64,000 bases of DNA from Devosia equisanguinis (lineage in GTDB: Bacteria > Pseudomonadota > Alphaproteobacteria > Rhizobiales > Devosiaceae), in the NCBI RefSeq assembly GCF_900631955.1, contig NZ_UZWD01000033.1, positions 29,702-93,701 of the forward strand, written 5' to 3'. The position numbers and the translations under genes were made by a program. Below, in pieces: positions 1-7,698 of the stretch. Below the pieces are notes generated by a model, which saw nothing but the letters and a program-made list of their open reading frames with translations, was not told the origin of the DNA and did not search any database. Within the stretch, counting starts at the first letter, position 1. Every line of letters begins with the position of its first letter.

Positions 1-471
1 GGTATAGTCGGCCGGCGCACCCGGTCGCTTGAGGATGTGAATGTCGAACGCGGCGAAGTCGTTAATATCGAACCGCATGCAGGAGCCGCCATTGGCCACA
101 GTCCAGCGCAGATCGGTCCGGGTCCAGTCGAGCACTGGCATAAAATTGTAGCAGATGGTCTCGATGCCACTGGCCGCCAGGTTGTGCATCGAGATCTTGT
201 AGTTCTCGATATGCTCGCGCCAATTGCCCTTCTGCTTCTTCATGTCCTCGGTGACGGGCAGGCTTTCAACCACGTCCCAGGTCAGCCCGGACGGCGAGCC
301 ATCCTTGCGGGTCTGGATGTCCTGGTGCCGCCTGGCGATTTCCTCCGCCGTCCACACCACACCATTGGGCACGTGATGCAAGGCACTCACGACTCCAGCC
401 GCACCCGCCTGGGTGATGTCATCGATGCTGGTCAGGTCCTTGGGGCCAAACCACCGCCACGTCTGTCGCAC
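1..471 (-). CDS. uxuA: Mannonate dehydratase UxuA, partial (C-terminus beyond the window edge)
   Basis: Dehydrates D-mannonate to 2-keto-3-deoxy-D-gluconate (EC 4.2.1.8) in cytoplasmic hexuronate catabolism. The reverse strand reads 157 codons from a GTG at 471 without a stop. The protein opens with the family N-terminus [10 protein letters not shown], followed by a region with [11 protein letters not shown] and, further on, [17 protein letters not shown], all typical of UxuA. A GGAG ribosome binding site lies 7 bases upstream of the GTG. Only about the first 40% of the usual ~400 residues is inside the window. Its product is the same intermediate made by the kduI/kduD operon nearby, so it belongs functionally with that cluster, although its own transcription unit is separate. 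The family call is secure. The start is chosen from the conserved N-terminus plus the RBS. Confidence 0.93.
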   Translation of the reverse strand, partial: MRQTWRWFGPKDLTSIDDITQAGAAGVVSALHHVPNGVVWTAEEIARRHQDIQTRKDGSPSGLTWDVVESLPVTEDMKKQKGNWREHIENYKISMHNLAASGIETICYNFMPVLDWTRTDLRWTVANGGSCMRFDINDFAAFDIHILKRPGAPADYT

Positions 472-482
472 CTGGAAACTCC

Positions 483-494
483 ATTCTTGTATGG
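483..494. promoter_or_regulatory. Possible uronate-regulator half-site just upstream of uxuA
   Basis: The 8-mer CTTGTATG (486-493) sits 15-22 bases before the uxuA start and is also present in the strong inverted repeat at 7562-7585. It forms part of a short imperfect palindrome with CCAT and ATGG arms around TCTTGT. Reading it as a binding site for the GntR/FCD regulator of the neighbouring operon is inference from the shared sequence and shared pathway. Confidence 0.35.
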
Positions 495-558
495 AAGTTC
501 AATGCCACAATCGGCGCTGCGTCGGAAGCCTCATTGATGCCGCACACGGCTCATGCGC

Positions 559-1182
559 TCACTTGCGCATGTCGCGGTCATAGACGAATTTCGGCATTTC
601 CCATTTGAAGGCGATGGCGAGGGTACGCAGGGTAAAGCCGAGGATGATCGAGCCGATGACCATGAGATCGATGGGCACGCCGGCTCCGAGCCCGGCGAAA
701 TAGACGATGCCGGTGATCATCGATACGGTGGCGTAAAGCTCGCCCTGGAAGATCAGCGGAATATCATTGCACAGCACGTCGCGCAGGATGCCGCCGGCGG
801 TTCCGGTCACCATGCCGGCGACAATGACGATGATCGGATGCACACCCGCTTCGATGCCGATATTGCAGCCGATGACGGTGAAAACCACGAGGCCCAGCGC
901 ATCGAGCAGCAGAAACGGCCATTTGAGCCGATCCACCAGCCGCGCCAGCGGAATGGTGGCCAGCGCCGCGCCGCAGACCAGCAGCAGTACATAGGGGTTC
1001 TTGACCCAGACCAGCGGATAGTGATCGAGCAGGATATCGCGCAAGGTGCCTCCGCCCAGGGCGGTGACGCAGGCGATGAGGCAGACGCCGAACCAGTCCA
1101 TATTGCGGCGCCCGGCGGCCAGGGCTGCGGTCATCGCTTCGGCGGCAATGGCGATGTAGAAGGCAATCAGCAGCATGGTCAT
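559..1182 (-). CDS. TRIC-type cation channel / UPF0126 family membrane protein
   Basis: A 207-residue integral membrane protein. It is almost wholly hydrophobic and has an internal duplication, each half carrying a glycine-rich signature: GGGTLRDILL near residue 45 and GTAGGILRDVL near residue 130. This pattern marks the UPF0126/YicG family, the bacterial relatives of trimeric intracellular cation (TRIC) channels, in which the glycine motifs break helices in the pore. Six to seven transmembrane segments are expected. An in-frame ATG two codons further in (1176) is an alternative start and has a better spaced GGAAA. The gene is divergent from the M15-like gene with an 84-base gap and is not part of the uronate operon. 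The native ion is not known from sequence. Confidence 0.85.
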   Translation of the reverse strand: MTMLLIAFYIAIAAEAMTAALAAGRRNMDWFGVCLIACVTALGGGTLRDILLDHYPLVWVKNPYVLLLVCGAALATIPLARLVDRLKWPFLLLDALGLVVFTVIGCNIGIEAGVHPIIVIVAGMVTGTAGGILRDVLCNDIPLIFQGELYATVSMITGIVYFAGLGAGVPIDLMVIGSIILGFTLRTLAIAFKWEMPKFVYDRDMRK

Positions 1183-1266
1183 TTTCCGTGCGGCGCGAAA
1201 ATCGGGTTGTGGGCCGCGCGTCCCGATAGCAGCATGTGCCTGTCCTTCCCATTGGAAACAAGCCCC

Positions 1267-1887
1267 ATGCGTCAGCCCGCCAGTGTCCGCACGCTCGAAG
1301 AATTCGGCCGCGTCCGGCTGAGCGACAGCTTCTTCATGCGCGACTTTCTCTATTCCGAGATCGCCGTGATCAATGGCTTTGCCAACCTGCCCGACGATCC
1401 CGACCTTGCCATAGCTGCGGGCACCAAGCTCTGCGAGGACCTGCTGGAGCCACTGCAACAGCATTTCGGCCGGATCTCGATCCGCTCGGCCTATCGTTCC
1501 CCGGAGGTCAACGGTTTCGGTAATGCCAATGGGCTCAATTGTGGGAGCAATGAAAAGAACTATGCGGGCCATATCTGGGACCATCGCGACGCCGAGGGTC
1601 GCATGGGCGCCACGGCATGCATCGTGGTCAACCGCTTCATTCCCTATTACGAGACGACCGGCGACTGGGAAGCCCTGGCCTGGTGGGTGCATGACCACCT
1701 GCCCTATTCGGACATGGAGTTCTTTCCCCGTTATGCCGCGTTCAACCTGCAATGGCGCGAAGACCCGGTGCGGCGCATCTACAGCTTCATCCCGCCCCGC
1801 CGCGGCCTACTTACCCGCCCCGGCATGGACAATTGGAGCGGCAAGCATGAGGCGGCCTATGCGGGCATGCTCAATGCGCTTGGCTAA
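1267..1887 (+). CDS. Conserved hypothetical protein, M15 peptidase-like
   Basis: A 206-residue soluble protein without signal peptide. Around residues 75-115 it has a run reminiscent of the M15/D-Ala-D-Ala peptidase fold: SIRSAYRSPEVNGFG, then CGSNEKNYAGHIWDHRD. The canonical HxxGxAxD zinc motif is not clear, so catalysis cannot be claimed. It is rich in aromatic residues (WWVHDHLPYSDMEFF). A GGAAA lies about ten bases before the chosen ATG; an upstream in-frame ATG at 1237 would add ten residues. The 3' end overlaps the end of kdgF on the opposite strand by four bases, so the two genes converge with no terminator between them. Its function is not recognised. Confidence 0.7.
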   Translation: MRQPASVRTLEEFGRVRLSDSFFMRDFLYSEIAVINGFANLPDDPDLAIAAGTKLCEDLLEPLQQHFGRISIRSAYRSPEVNGFGNANGLNCGSNEKNYAGHIWDHRDAEGRMGATACIVVNRFIPYYETTGDWEALAWWVHDHLPYSDMEFFPRYAAFNLQWREDPVRRIYSFIPPRRGLLTRPGMDNWSGKHEAAYAGMLNALG

Positions 1888-2219
1888 AGAAAATCCGCCC
1901 GGTGCGGCGTAAACACATCCACCAGCCGCCCCTTTTCCAGCGCCACGACACCATGCACCAAGCCTGACGGCACGATGAAGCTGCCGCCTTCGCCGACCAC
2001 TTCCGTCACTCCGTCGATGGTCACCTCGAAACTGCCCTCGGCTACATAACTGACCTGGATATGCGGGTGACTGTGCAGCGCGCCGACGGCGCCCTTTTCG
2101 AAGCCGAACTCGACCTGCATCAGTTCCGGGGTATGGATGAGCACACGTCGCGTATTGCCGGGCGCCAGCTCGGTCCATTCGGTTTCGTTGGGCTGGGCGA
2201 AGAATTTCTGTTCAGTCAT
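1884..2219 (-). CDS. kdgF: Cupin protein KdgF, unsaturated-uronate converting
   Basis: A 111-residue single-domain cupin. KdgF proteins speed conversion of 4,5-unsaturated galacturonate or glucuronate monomers to the linear ketouronate (5-keto-4-deoxyuronate), the substrate of KduI. The protein shows the cupin metal box HSHPHIQVSY (H49, H51, Q55) and a later H89 in SGLVHGV, matching the metal ligands reported for KdgF, and ends in the family-like LVDVFTPHRADFL. AAGGTG precedes the ATG by six bases. It is the last gene of the TRAP-regulator-kduI-kduD operon, four bases after kduD, which supports the KdgF role over a generic cupin. Confidence 0.87.
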   Translation of the reverse strand: MTEQKFFAQPNETEWTELAPGNTRRVLIHTPELMQVEFGFEKGAVGALHSHPHIQVSYVAEGSFEVTIDGVTEVVGEGGSFIVPSGLVHGVVALEKGRLVDVFTPHRADFL

Positions 2220-2223
2220 CAGT

Positions 2224-2985
2224 TCACCTTGCGAGCCAGCCGCCATCGACAGGGATGACGGCGCCGTGCATGTAGTTGGAAGCGGGCGCGAGAAGGAACA
2301 CGGCGGCATCGCCGATATCCGACGGCACGCCCCAGCGTCCCACAGGAATACGCCCGAGAATGGCCGACGAACGATCCGGGTCGTTGCGCAGCGCCTCGGT
2401 ATTGTTGGTCTCGATGTAGCCGGGGGCGATGGCGTTCACATTGATGCCGCGCGCCGCCCATTCATTGGCCAAAAGCCGGGTAATGCCCAATACACCACTC
2501 TTGGACGCGGTATAACTGGCCACCCTGATGCCACCCTGAAAGCTCAGCATCGAGGCAATGTTGACGATCCGCGCCCTTCGCCCCTCGGCCAGTGCCTTGC
2601 GCCCCAGCGCCTGGCAGAGGAAGAACATGGTCTTGAGGTTGATATCCATCACCGCGTCCCAGTCGGCTTCGGTGAAGTCGACCGCATCCACGCGCTTGAT
2701 GATGCCGGCATTGTTGACGAGACCATCGATCGGACCATGCTCGGACCAGGCCGTATCGAACATCGCCTGGGCGTCGCGAACCGATCCCAGGTCCGCCCGC
2801 ATGGCGGCAAAGTCGGCGCCCTGTTCGGCCATCAGCGCCGCCGTCTCGTCCATGCCGGAGCGTCCGACACCAATGACCTTGCCCCCGGCCCGGCCGATGC
2901 AGAGCGCGATGCCCTGCCCGATGCCGGTATTGGCGCCGGTGACCAGAATGGTCCTGCCCGCAAGGCCGAAGGCGGACAGGTCCAT
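2224..2985 (-). CDS. kduD: 2-dehydro-3-deoxy-D-gluconate 5-dehydrogenase KduD
   Basis: A 253-residue short-chain dehydrogenase that reduces 2,5-diketo-3-deoxygluconate to 2-keto-3-deoxygluconate with NAD(P)H. Visible elements are the Rossmann glycine motif TGANTGIGQG (16-25), NNAG (91-94), catalytic Ser145, and the YxxxK pair Tyr158/Lys162. The stretch NIASMLSFQGGIRV is typical of KduD rather than other SDRs. Length is standard. Its ATG shares one base with the kduI stop (TGATG), so translation is probably coupled. It sits directly after kduI, whose product is its substrate. Confidence 0.95.
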   Translation of the reverse strand: MDLSAFGLAGRTILVTGANTGIGQGIALCIGRAGGKVIGVGRSGMDETAALMAEQGADFAAMRADLGSVRDAQAMFDTAWSEHGPIDGLVNNAGIIKRVDAVDFTEADWDAVMDINLKTMFFLCQALGRKALAEGRRARIVNIASMLSFQGGIRVASYTASKSGVLGITRLLANEWAARGINVNAIAPGYIETNNTEALRNDPDRSSAILGRIPVGRWGVPSDIGDAAVFLLAPASNYMHGAVIPVDGGWLAR

Positions 2986-3815
2986 CAGAGCAGGTCCTCC
3001 ATGGCCACCTTGTCGACATCAGTGTAGTCGACATTGTCGCCGGCCATGGCCCAGATGAAGGTATAGGCGCCGGTGCCTGCACCGCAATGGATCGACCAGG
3101 GCGGGGAGAGGATGGCCTGCTCGTTGCGCACGATCAGGTGGCGGCTTTCGGTCGGCTCGCCCATCAGATGCACCACGAAGGCGTCGGGCTTGAGATCGAA
3201 ATAGAGATAGGCCTCCATGCGCCGGTCATGCACATGCGCCGGCATGGTGTTCCAGACCGAGCCCGGTGCGAACTGAGTGAGCCCCACCACCAACTGGCAG
3301 GTTCTCACGCTGTCGGCATTCACATATTGATAGATCGAACGCTGATTGGCGGTTTCCTGACTGCCGAGATCGAGCCGCTTGGCGCCGGACTGCTGCAATA
3401 GCGTTGTGGGGTAGCTGGCATGGGCCGGCGCGCTGAGCAGATAGTATTTTGCACCCTCCCCACCGAAACGCACGTCTTTCGCGCCCATGCCGACATAGAG
3501 CATGTCGCGGGGTCCGACCGCATGCTCGACACCGTCGACATGGACCTGGCCGGCTGCACCGATATTGACCGCGATCAACTCTCGCCGGTCGAGGAAATTG
3601 GCGGTGCCGGTAGGCTTGATTGTGTCCAGCGCCAGCGGCGTACCTGCGGGTACCGCGCCCCCCACAGCCATGCGGTCATAATGGCTATAGGTCCAGCGCA
3701 CCTGTCCGGCCACGAACAGATCGTCGATGAGAAAGTTTTCGCGCAGTTCATTGGTCCCCAGCCCGGCGGCGGTGATGGGATCGATGGCGAAACGGATGTC
3801 GAATTCTGTGGTCAT
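2985..3815 (-). CDS. kduI: 5-dehydro-4-deoxy-D-glucuronate isomerase KduI
   Basis: A 276-residue isomerase (EC 5.3.1.17) that interconverts 5-keto-4-deoxyuronate and 2,5-diketo-3-deoxygluconate. Length and sequence match KduI throughout. The zinc ligands of this double-cupin family are visible as His194 and His196 (PAHVHDRR), Glu201 and His243. Conserved blocks include the TYSHYDRMAVGG region near residue 42 and FLDRRE near 74. The start ATG overlaps the stop of the upstream GntR regulator by four bases (ATGA). Together with kduD and kdgF it forms a complete branch from unsaturated uronate to KDG. Confidence 0.97.
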   Translation of the reverse strand: MTTEFDIRFAIDPITAAGLGTNELRENFLIDDLFVAGQVRWTYSHYDRMAVGGAVPAGTPLALDTIKPTGTANFLDRRELIAVNIGAAGQVHVDGVEHAVGPRDMLYVGMGAKDVRFGGEGAKYYLLSAPAHASYPTTLLQQSGAKRLDLGSQETANQRSIYQYVNADSVRTCQLVVGLTQFAPGSVWNTMPAHVHDRRMEAYLYFDLKPDAFVVHLMGEPTESRHLIVRNEQAILSPPWSIHCGAGTGAYTFIWAMAGDNVDYTDVDKVAMEDLL

Positions 3816-4567
3816 GACAGGTCCTGAAGTGATGAGCTTTGCTCGGCCAGCCGGGCGCGATAGCGGTCCTGGCTGCGCGAGAGATGCTCTCGCATGGCCT
3901 CGCGCGCGCCCTCGGCATCGCGCGTGGAGATGGCGTTGAGAATGCGGCGGTGCTCTTCGTGCAGCCCCGCCTGGTAGTCATAGGTCAAGACGCTTTCCGT
4001 GCCCCAGGGCGAGGCGACGTCGCAGGGAATGGTGCGACTGCCAAGAGCATCGAGCACCTCGATATAGAAGGGATTGTTGGTGGCCGCGGCAATCGCCCGG
4101 TGAAAGGCAAAGTCGGTCTTGCCGGTCGGGTTGCCGATGGCCAGCAGGCGGCCGAACTCATTCCACGCCTCAAGGATTGCCGCCTCCTGGCTGGCGCTGC
4201 GCCGCTGCGCCGCCAGCCCCGCGGATTCGATCTCGATGCCCATGCGCACTTCGAGCACGTTGAGCGCCACCGAGATCTTGTTCGAGCGTTCCCCGCCAAT
4301 GCTCGAAAAGGCCGATGTCGGGCCCGACATCACGAACACACCGGCGCCCTGGCGCGACTGCACCAGCCCATCGGCGGCAAGCGCCGCGATGGCCTCGCGC
4401 ACCACCGTGCGACTGACGCCGAAATGCTGGGTGAGCTGGCTTTCGGTCGGCAGTTTCTCGCCGGCCCCAACCTCGCCGCTGCCGATGCGCTTGCGCAGCG
4501 CCTCGACCACCATTTCAGCCAGTTTGGGTTTGCGCGCCGGAGGCGGCGTTGCTTCGATCACAGACAT
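3812..4567 (-). CDS. GntR-family (FadR/FCD subfamily) transcriptional regulator of the uronate operon
   Basis: A 251-residue DNA-binding repressor-type protein. An N-terminal winged helix-turn-helix (about residues 15-80) contains the GntR signature LPTESQLTQHFGVSRTVVREAIAAL. It is followed by an all-helical FCD effector domain with the metal/ligand residues typical of the family (DFAFHRAIAAATNNPF and a later HEEHRRIL). FCD members commonly sense sugar acids or uronate intermediates. The gene lies inside the operon it probably controls, between dctM and kduI. I chose the ATG at 4567 because it falls just after the dctM stop; an upstream ATG at 4597 would overlap dctM by 25 bases. Its likely target is the inverted repeat at 7562-7585. 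Confidence 0.9.
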   Translation of the reverse strand: MSVIEATPPPARKPKLAEMVVEALRKRIGSGEVGAGEKLPTESQLTQHFGVSRTVVREAIAALAADGLVQSRQGAGVFVMSGPTSAFSSIGGERSNKISVALNVLEVRMGIEIESAGLAAQRRSASQEAAILEAWNEFGRLLAIGNPTGKTDFAFHRAIAAATNNPFYIEVLDALGSRTIPCDVASPWGTESVLTYDYQAGLHEEHRRILNAISTRDAEGAREAMREHLSRSQDRYRARLAEQSSSLQDLS

Positions 4568-4572
4568 GACGA

Positions 4573-5853
4573 TCACCGGAACAGGCTCGGGAGCCACAGG
4601 GAGAGCGCCGGGATATAGGTCACCATGGCCAGCACCACCAGCCCGGCACCATAGAATGGCCAGACGCTTTTCATCGCCGTCCAGATCGAGATCTTGCCGA
4701 CGGCGGCGGCGACGAACTGCACCGGCCCGAGCGGCGGCGTATTGAGACCGATACCCAGATTGAGGATCATGATGACGCCGAAATGCACCGGGTCCACGCC
4801 GAAAGCCGTGACCATGGGCAGGAAGATCGGGGTGGTGATGATGATCAGCGGCCCCATATCCATGAAGGTGCCCAACAACAGCAAGAGCACATTGATCAGC
4901 AGCAGGACCATCAGCGGATCACTGGTAAGCTGGCCGACGAATTCGGTGAGAATGGGCGCTACGCGCAGATAGGCCATCAGCCAGCCGAAAGAGGCAGCAG
5001 CGCCGATGATGAACAATACCATGGCAGTGGTCCGCACGGCGCCGGTGACACAATGCACGAAATTGGACCAGCTCATCGAGCGATAGACCAGGAGCGTGAC
5101 CAGGAAGGCGTAGATTACCGCGATGCAGGAGCTTTCCGTGGCAGTGAAAATACCCGAACGCACCCCGCCGAAGATGATGACTATGAGCAGCAGGCCAGGA
5201 ATGGAGACCAGGAAATACTGGAACGCGCGCGCGAAGCCCGGAAAGGGCTCCGTCGGATAGCCACGCTTGCGCGCCACCACATAGGCGGTGATCATCAGGG
5301 CGACGGCCAGCAGCAGCCCGGGAATGACGCCGGCGGTGAAGAGATCGGCAATCGAGATGCGTCCGCCCCCGGACAGCGAATAGATGATCATATTGTGGCT
5401 GGGGGGCAGTAGCAGCGCGATCAGTGCCGACATCGAGGTGACATTGACCGCATAGTCGGCGCCATAGCCGCGCGCCTTCATCTGCGGAATCATGATCCCG
5501 CCAACCGCGGCAGCTTCGGCTACAGCCGAGCCGGAAATGCCGCCGAACAGCGTCGAAGCCAGAACGTTGACCTGCCCCAACCCGCCGCGCACATGGCCGA
5601 TGACTGAGCCCGCAAAAGCGATGATCCGCGCCGCGATGCCGCCACGCATCATCAGGTCGCCGGCGAAGATGAAGAAGGGAATGGCCAGCAGCGTGAAGGC
5701 CCCGACGCCGGAATTGAGCTGCTGGAACACCACGACCGGAGGCCGGCCGATATAGACGATGGTGGCGAAACTGGCGATGCCGAGGCAGAATGCGATGGGC
5801 GTACCCACCACCATGAGCAGGCCGAAAACGCCGAAGAGAACCCAGTATTCCAT
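4573..5853 (-). CDS. dctM: TRAP transporter large permease DctM-type
   Basis: A 426-residue, strongly hydrophobic protein with about a dozen predicted membrane segments, the usual size of the DctM (TRAP-T large) subunit. Recognisable blocks include FIFAGDLMMRGGIAARI, GGISGSAVAEAAAVGG and a C-terminal LNLGIGLNTPPLGPVQFVAA. It forms the sodium-driven transport channel with DctQ. The gene is preceded five bases away by dctQ and followed by the GntR regulator. The linkage to kduI/kduD/kdgF indicates that uronates or oligouronide breakdown products are the cargo; that substrate is inferred. Confidence 0.95.
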   Translation of the reverse strand: MEYWVLFGVFGLLMVVGTPIAFCLGIASFATIVYIGRPPVVVFQQLNSGVGAFTLLAIPFFIFAGDLMMRGGIAARIIAFAGSVIGHVRGGLGQVNVLASTLFGGISGSAVAEAAAVGGIMIPQMKARGYGADYAVNVTSMSALIALLLPPSHNMIIYSLSGGGRISIADLFTAGVIPGLLLAVALMITAYVVARKRGYPTEPFPGFARAFQYFLVSIPGLLLIVIIFGGVRSGIFTATESSCIAVIYAFLVTLLVYRSMSWSNFVHCVTGAVRTTAMVLFIIGAAASFGWLMAYLRVAPILTEFVGQLTSDPLMVLLLINVLLLLLGTFMDMGPLIIITTPIFLPMVTAFGVDPVHFGVIMILNLGIGLNTPPLGPVQFVAAAVGKISIWTAMKSVWPFYGAGLVVLAMVTYIPALSLWLPSLFR

Positions 5854-5858
5854 GGCGA

Positions 5859-6386
5859 TCAGGCCTCAGTCACAGTTGGTTCGATGATGTCAGCGTCGAC
5901 CGGTTCTCCCGCCAGCCGCAGGGCCATGCGCTCGAGCACGAAAAGGCAGATCAGCACGCCGGAAACGATGATGGGCAAATAGGTAAAGGTCTGCGGCAAA
6001 CCGATCACCGGAATGCGGACGCTGGCACCCCGAATGGCCAGTTCGCTACCGAACCAGACCATGCCAAAACCGAAAGCGAAGATGGCAATGTCGCTGATGC
6101 TGCGCAGCCAGGGCTTGGCAGCTGCCGGCAAGGCGTAAAGCAGCACGTCAAATCCCATATGGAACTTTTCGCGCACCCCGACAGCGGCGCCCAGGAAAAT
6201 GAACCAGCTCATGATCATGATCGCCCCGCCTTCCGTCCAGGACGGGGACGCATTGACGACGAAGCGCATATAGACCTGGTAGGCGACAATGACGGTCATG
6301 GCGACAAGCCCGATGCCCGACAGCCAGAGTGCAAGATTTGAGAGCACGTTCAGCACGCGGCTGACGGCAAGAAGTCCGCTTTTCAT
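5859..6386 (-). CDS. dctQ: TRAP transporter small permease DctQ-type
   Basis: A 175-residue protein with four membrane helices, the standard DctQ topology. The central block SWTEGGAIMIMSWFIFLGAAVGVREKFHMGFD is split here between helices two and three and is diagnostic for the family. The chosen ATG at 6386 (MKSGLLAV) follows a purine-rich stretch (GCGGGGATGA). Earlier in-frame starts would put an arginine-rich extension before the first helix, unlike the family. The C-terminus is short and acidic. It pairs with dctM immediately downstream and with the binding protein 54 bases upstream. Confidence 0.92.
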   Translation of the reverse strand: MKSGLLAVSRVLNVLSNLALWLSGIGLVAMTVIVAYQVYMRFVVNASPSWTEGGAIMIMSWFIFLGAAVGVREKFHMGFDVLLYALPAAAKPWLRSISDIAIFAFGFGMVWFGSELAIRGASVRIPVIGLPQTFTYLPIIVSGVLICLFVLERMALRLAGEPVDADIIEPTVTEA

Positions 6387-6440
6387 CGGTTCATCCCCGC
6401 GGTGAAGCCGAGCCGACCGAAGCCGGCCCGGCGCGATCAA

Positions 6441-7421
6441 TCAGCCCTCGGTGGCCTGGATGCGGGCAACCAGATCCTGCAGCTTGGGGTCAGTGACATA
6501 CTTGTCGTAGACCGGCTTCATGGCATCGATGAAGGGCTGCTTGTCGACGGTGTTGATCGTGGCACCAAGCGCTTCGACCTTGGCCTTGGATTCCACTTCC
6601 TTGGCCGCCCAGAGCTCACGCTGATGCGGCACCGATTCCTGGGCGGCTTCGCGCATGGCCGCCTGGTCTTCGGCAGAAAGGCCATCCCAGACGACCTTGG
6701 AGACCACCAGCACTTCAGGCACCATCAGGTGCTCGTCGAGCGAATAGAACTTGGCGACTTCGGCGTGGCCGGCAGTGTCGTAGCTGGGATAATTGTTCTC
6801 GGCGCCGTCGATGACGCCGGTCTGGATGCCCGAATAGACTTCGCCATAGGGCATGGGCGTCGCATTGCCACCCAGCGCGCCGACCATGTCGACGAAAATG
6901 TCGGACTGCATGACGCGGAACTTCATGCCCGCCATGTCTTCAGGCGCGGTGATCGGTTTGGAGCTGTTGTAGAACGAGCGCGCACCGCCATCATAAAAGG
7001 CCAGCGCCACCACATCCACCGCATCGAAGGCCGCCAGGATTTCCGCGCCGATCGGACCGTCGAGCACATTGTGGAAGTGATCGGCCGAGCGGAAGATGTA
7101 GGGCAGCTGCGTGACCGTGGCTTCCGGCACCTGGGTGCCGAAGGCGCCGATGGAGATGCGGTTGAGATCGATGACGCCGAACTGCGTCTGCTCGATGGTG
7201 TCGGCCTCGCCGCCCAACTGAGCGGAGTGGAACACTTCGACCGAGTAGCGGCCGCCGGTCTTGTCCGAGAGCAACTCACCGAATTTCTTGACGGCTTCGA
7301 CGGTCGGATAGCCATCGGGATGGGTATCGGACGAGCGCAGCACCGTCTGGGCGCTGGCGGTCGAAACCATCAAGGCAGACGCAATGACGGCGGCAGCCGC
7401 CATCTTAGGCAGATGAAACAT
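6441..7421 (-). CDS. dctP: TRAP transporter solute-binding protein DctP-type
   Basis: A 326-residue periplasmic binding protein. It has a signal peptide (basic/hydrophobic [18 protein letters not shown], likely cleavage after ASA at about residue 23). The mature part carries DctP-family blocks: [33 protein letters not shown] with the arginine that contacts carboxylate ligands, and [26 protein letters not shown] lies five bases before the ATG, a strong RBS as expected for the most abundant component. It is the first gene of the leftward operon. The ligand is probably a hexuronate or an unsaturated uronate, inferred from the downstream enzymes. Confidence 0.94.
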   Translation of the reverse strand: MFHLPKMAAAAVIASALMVSTASAQTVLRSSDTHPDGYPTVEAVKKFGELLSDKTGGRYSVEVFHSAQLGGEADTIEQTQFGVIDLNRISIGAFGTQVPEATVTQLPYIFRSADHFHNVLDGPIGAEILAAFDAVDVVALAFYDGGARSFYNSSKPITAPEDMAGMKFRVMQSDIFVDMVGALGGNATPMPYGEVYSGIQTGVIDGAENNYPSYDTAGHAEVAKFYSLDEHLMVPEVLVVSKVVWDGLSAEDQAAMREAAQESVPHQRELWAAKEVESKAKVEALGATINTVDKQPFIDAMKPVYDKYVTDPKLQDLVARIQATEG

Positions 7422-7535
7422 GAAGTCCTCCCAATGTGTCTTGCTTGGTGGCGACAAGGCTCCTCCCCCACGCCACCGGCGGGCAAACCCGCCACCAACC
7501 CGGCTTGTCTTGGCAAGGCCCGAGTATCGTGCAAA

Positions 7536-7564
7536 CTAGTATGGAAGACGAAATGACAAGTCAA
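7536..7564 (-). promoter_or_regulatory. Sigma70-type promoter of the TRAP/kdu operon
   Basis: On the minus strand TTGACT (7564-7559) and TACTAG (7541-7536) are separated by exactly 17 bases, a near-consensus -35/-10 pair. It reads toward dctP, whose start is about 115 bases downstream. The -35 box overlaps the first bases of the inverted repeat at 7562-7585, an arrangement typical of repression. Confidence 0.75.
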
Positions 7565-7585
7565 CATACAATTACTTGTATGTTG
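7562..7585. promoter_or_regulatory. Operator-like perfect inverted repeat, 10-4-10 bp
   Basis: CAACATACAA and TTGTATGTTG are perfect inverted complements around the spacer TTAC. The repeat is AT-rich in a GC-rich genome, overlaps the -35 box of the operon promoter, and has the TTGTA/TACAA look of many GntR/FCD operators. The obvious candidate ligand is the regulator at 3812-4567. It is unlikely to be a terminator because no U-tract follows and it lies upstream of the promoter. Confidence 0.72.
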
Positions 7586-7617
7586 TATGATGACTTTGCA
7601 GGTGCTTGCGCGACCAT

Positions 7618-7651
7618 GAAAAAAGCTCCCCAAACCGGTGTTTGGAGAGCT
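7618..7651 (-). terminator. Rho-independent terminator of lpd
   Basis: On the minus strand a 12-bp stem with one mismatch (AGCTCTCCAAAC / GTTTGGGGAGCT, 4-base loop) is followed directly by a run of U residues. It lies 48-81 bases after the lpd stop and before the TRAP operon promoter, so it separates the two transcription units. Confidence 0.9.
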
Positions 7652-7698
7652 GCTTAAATGTGCCGTTCTGGCGGGATAGATGCGGGCCGATAAAGTCC

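Noticed and set aside
553..1266. N-terminal 238-codon extension of the plus-strand M15-like gene
   Set aside because: This part runs antisense to the TRIC channel gene and is His/Asp/Gln-rich shadow sequence; the conserved-looking protein begins at 1267.
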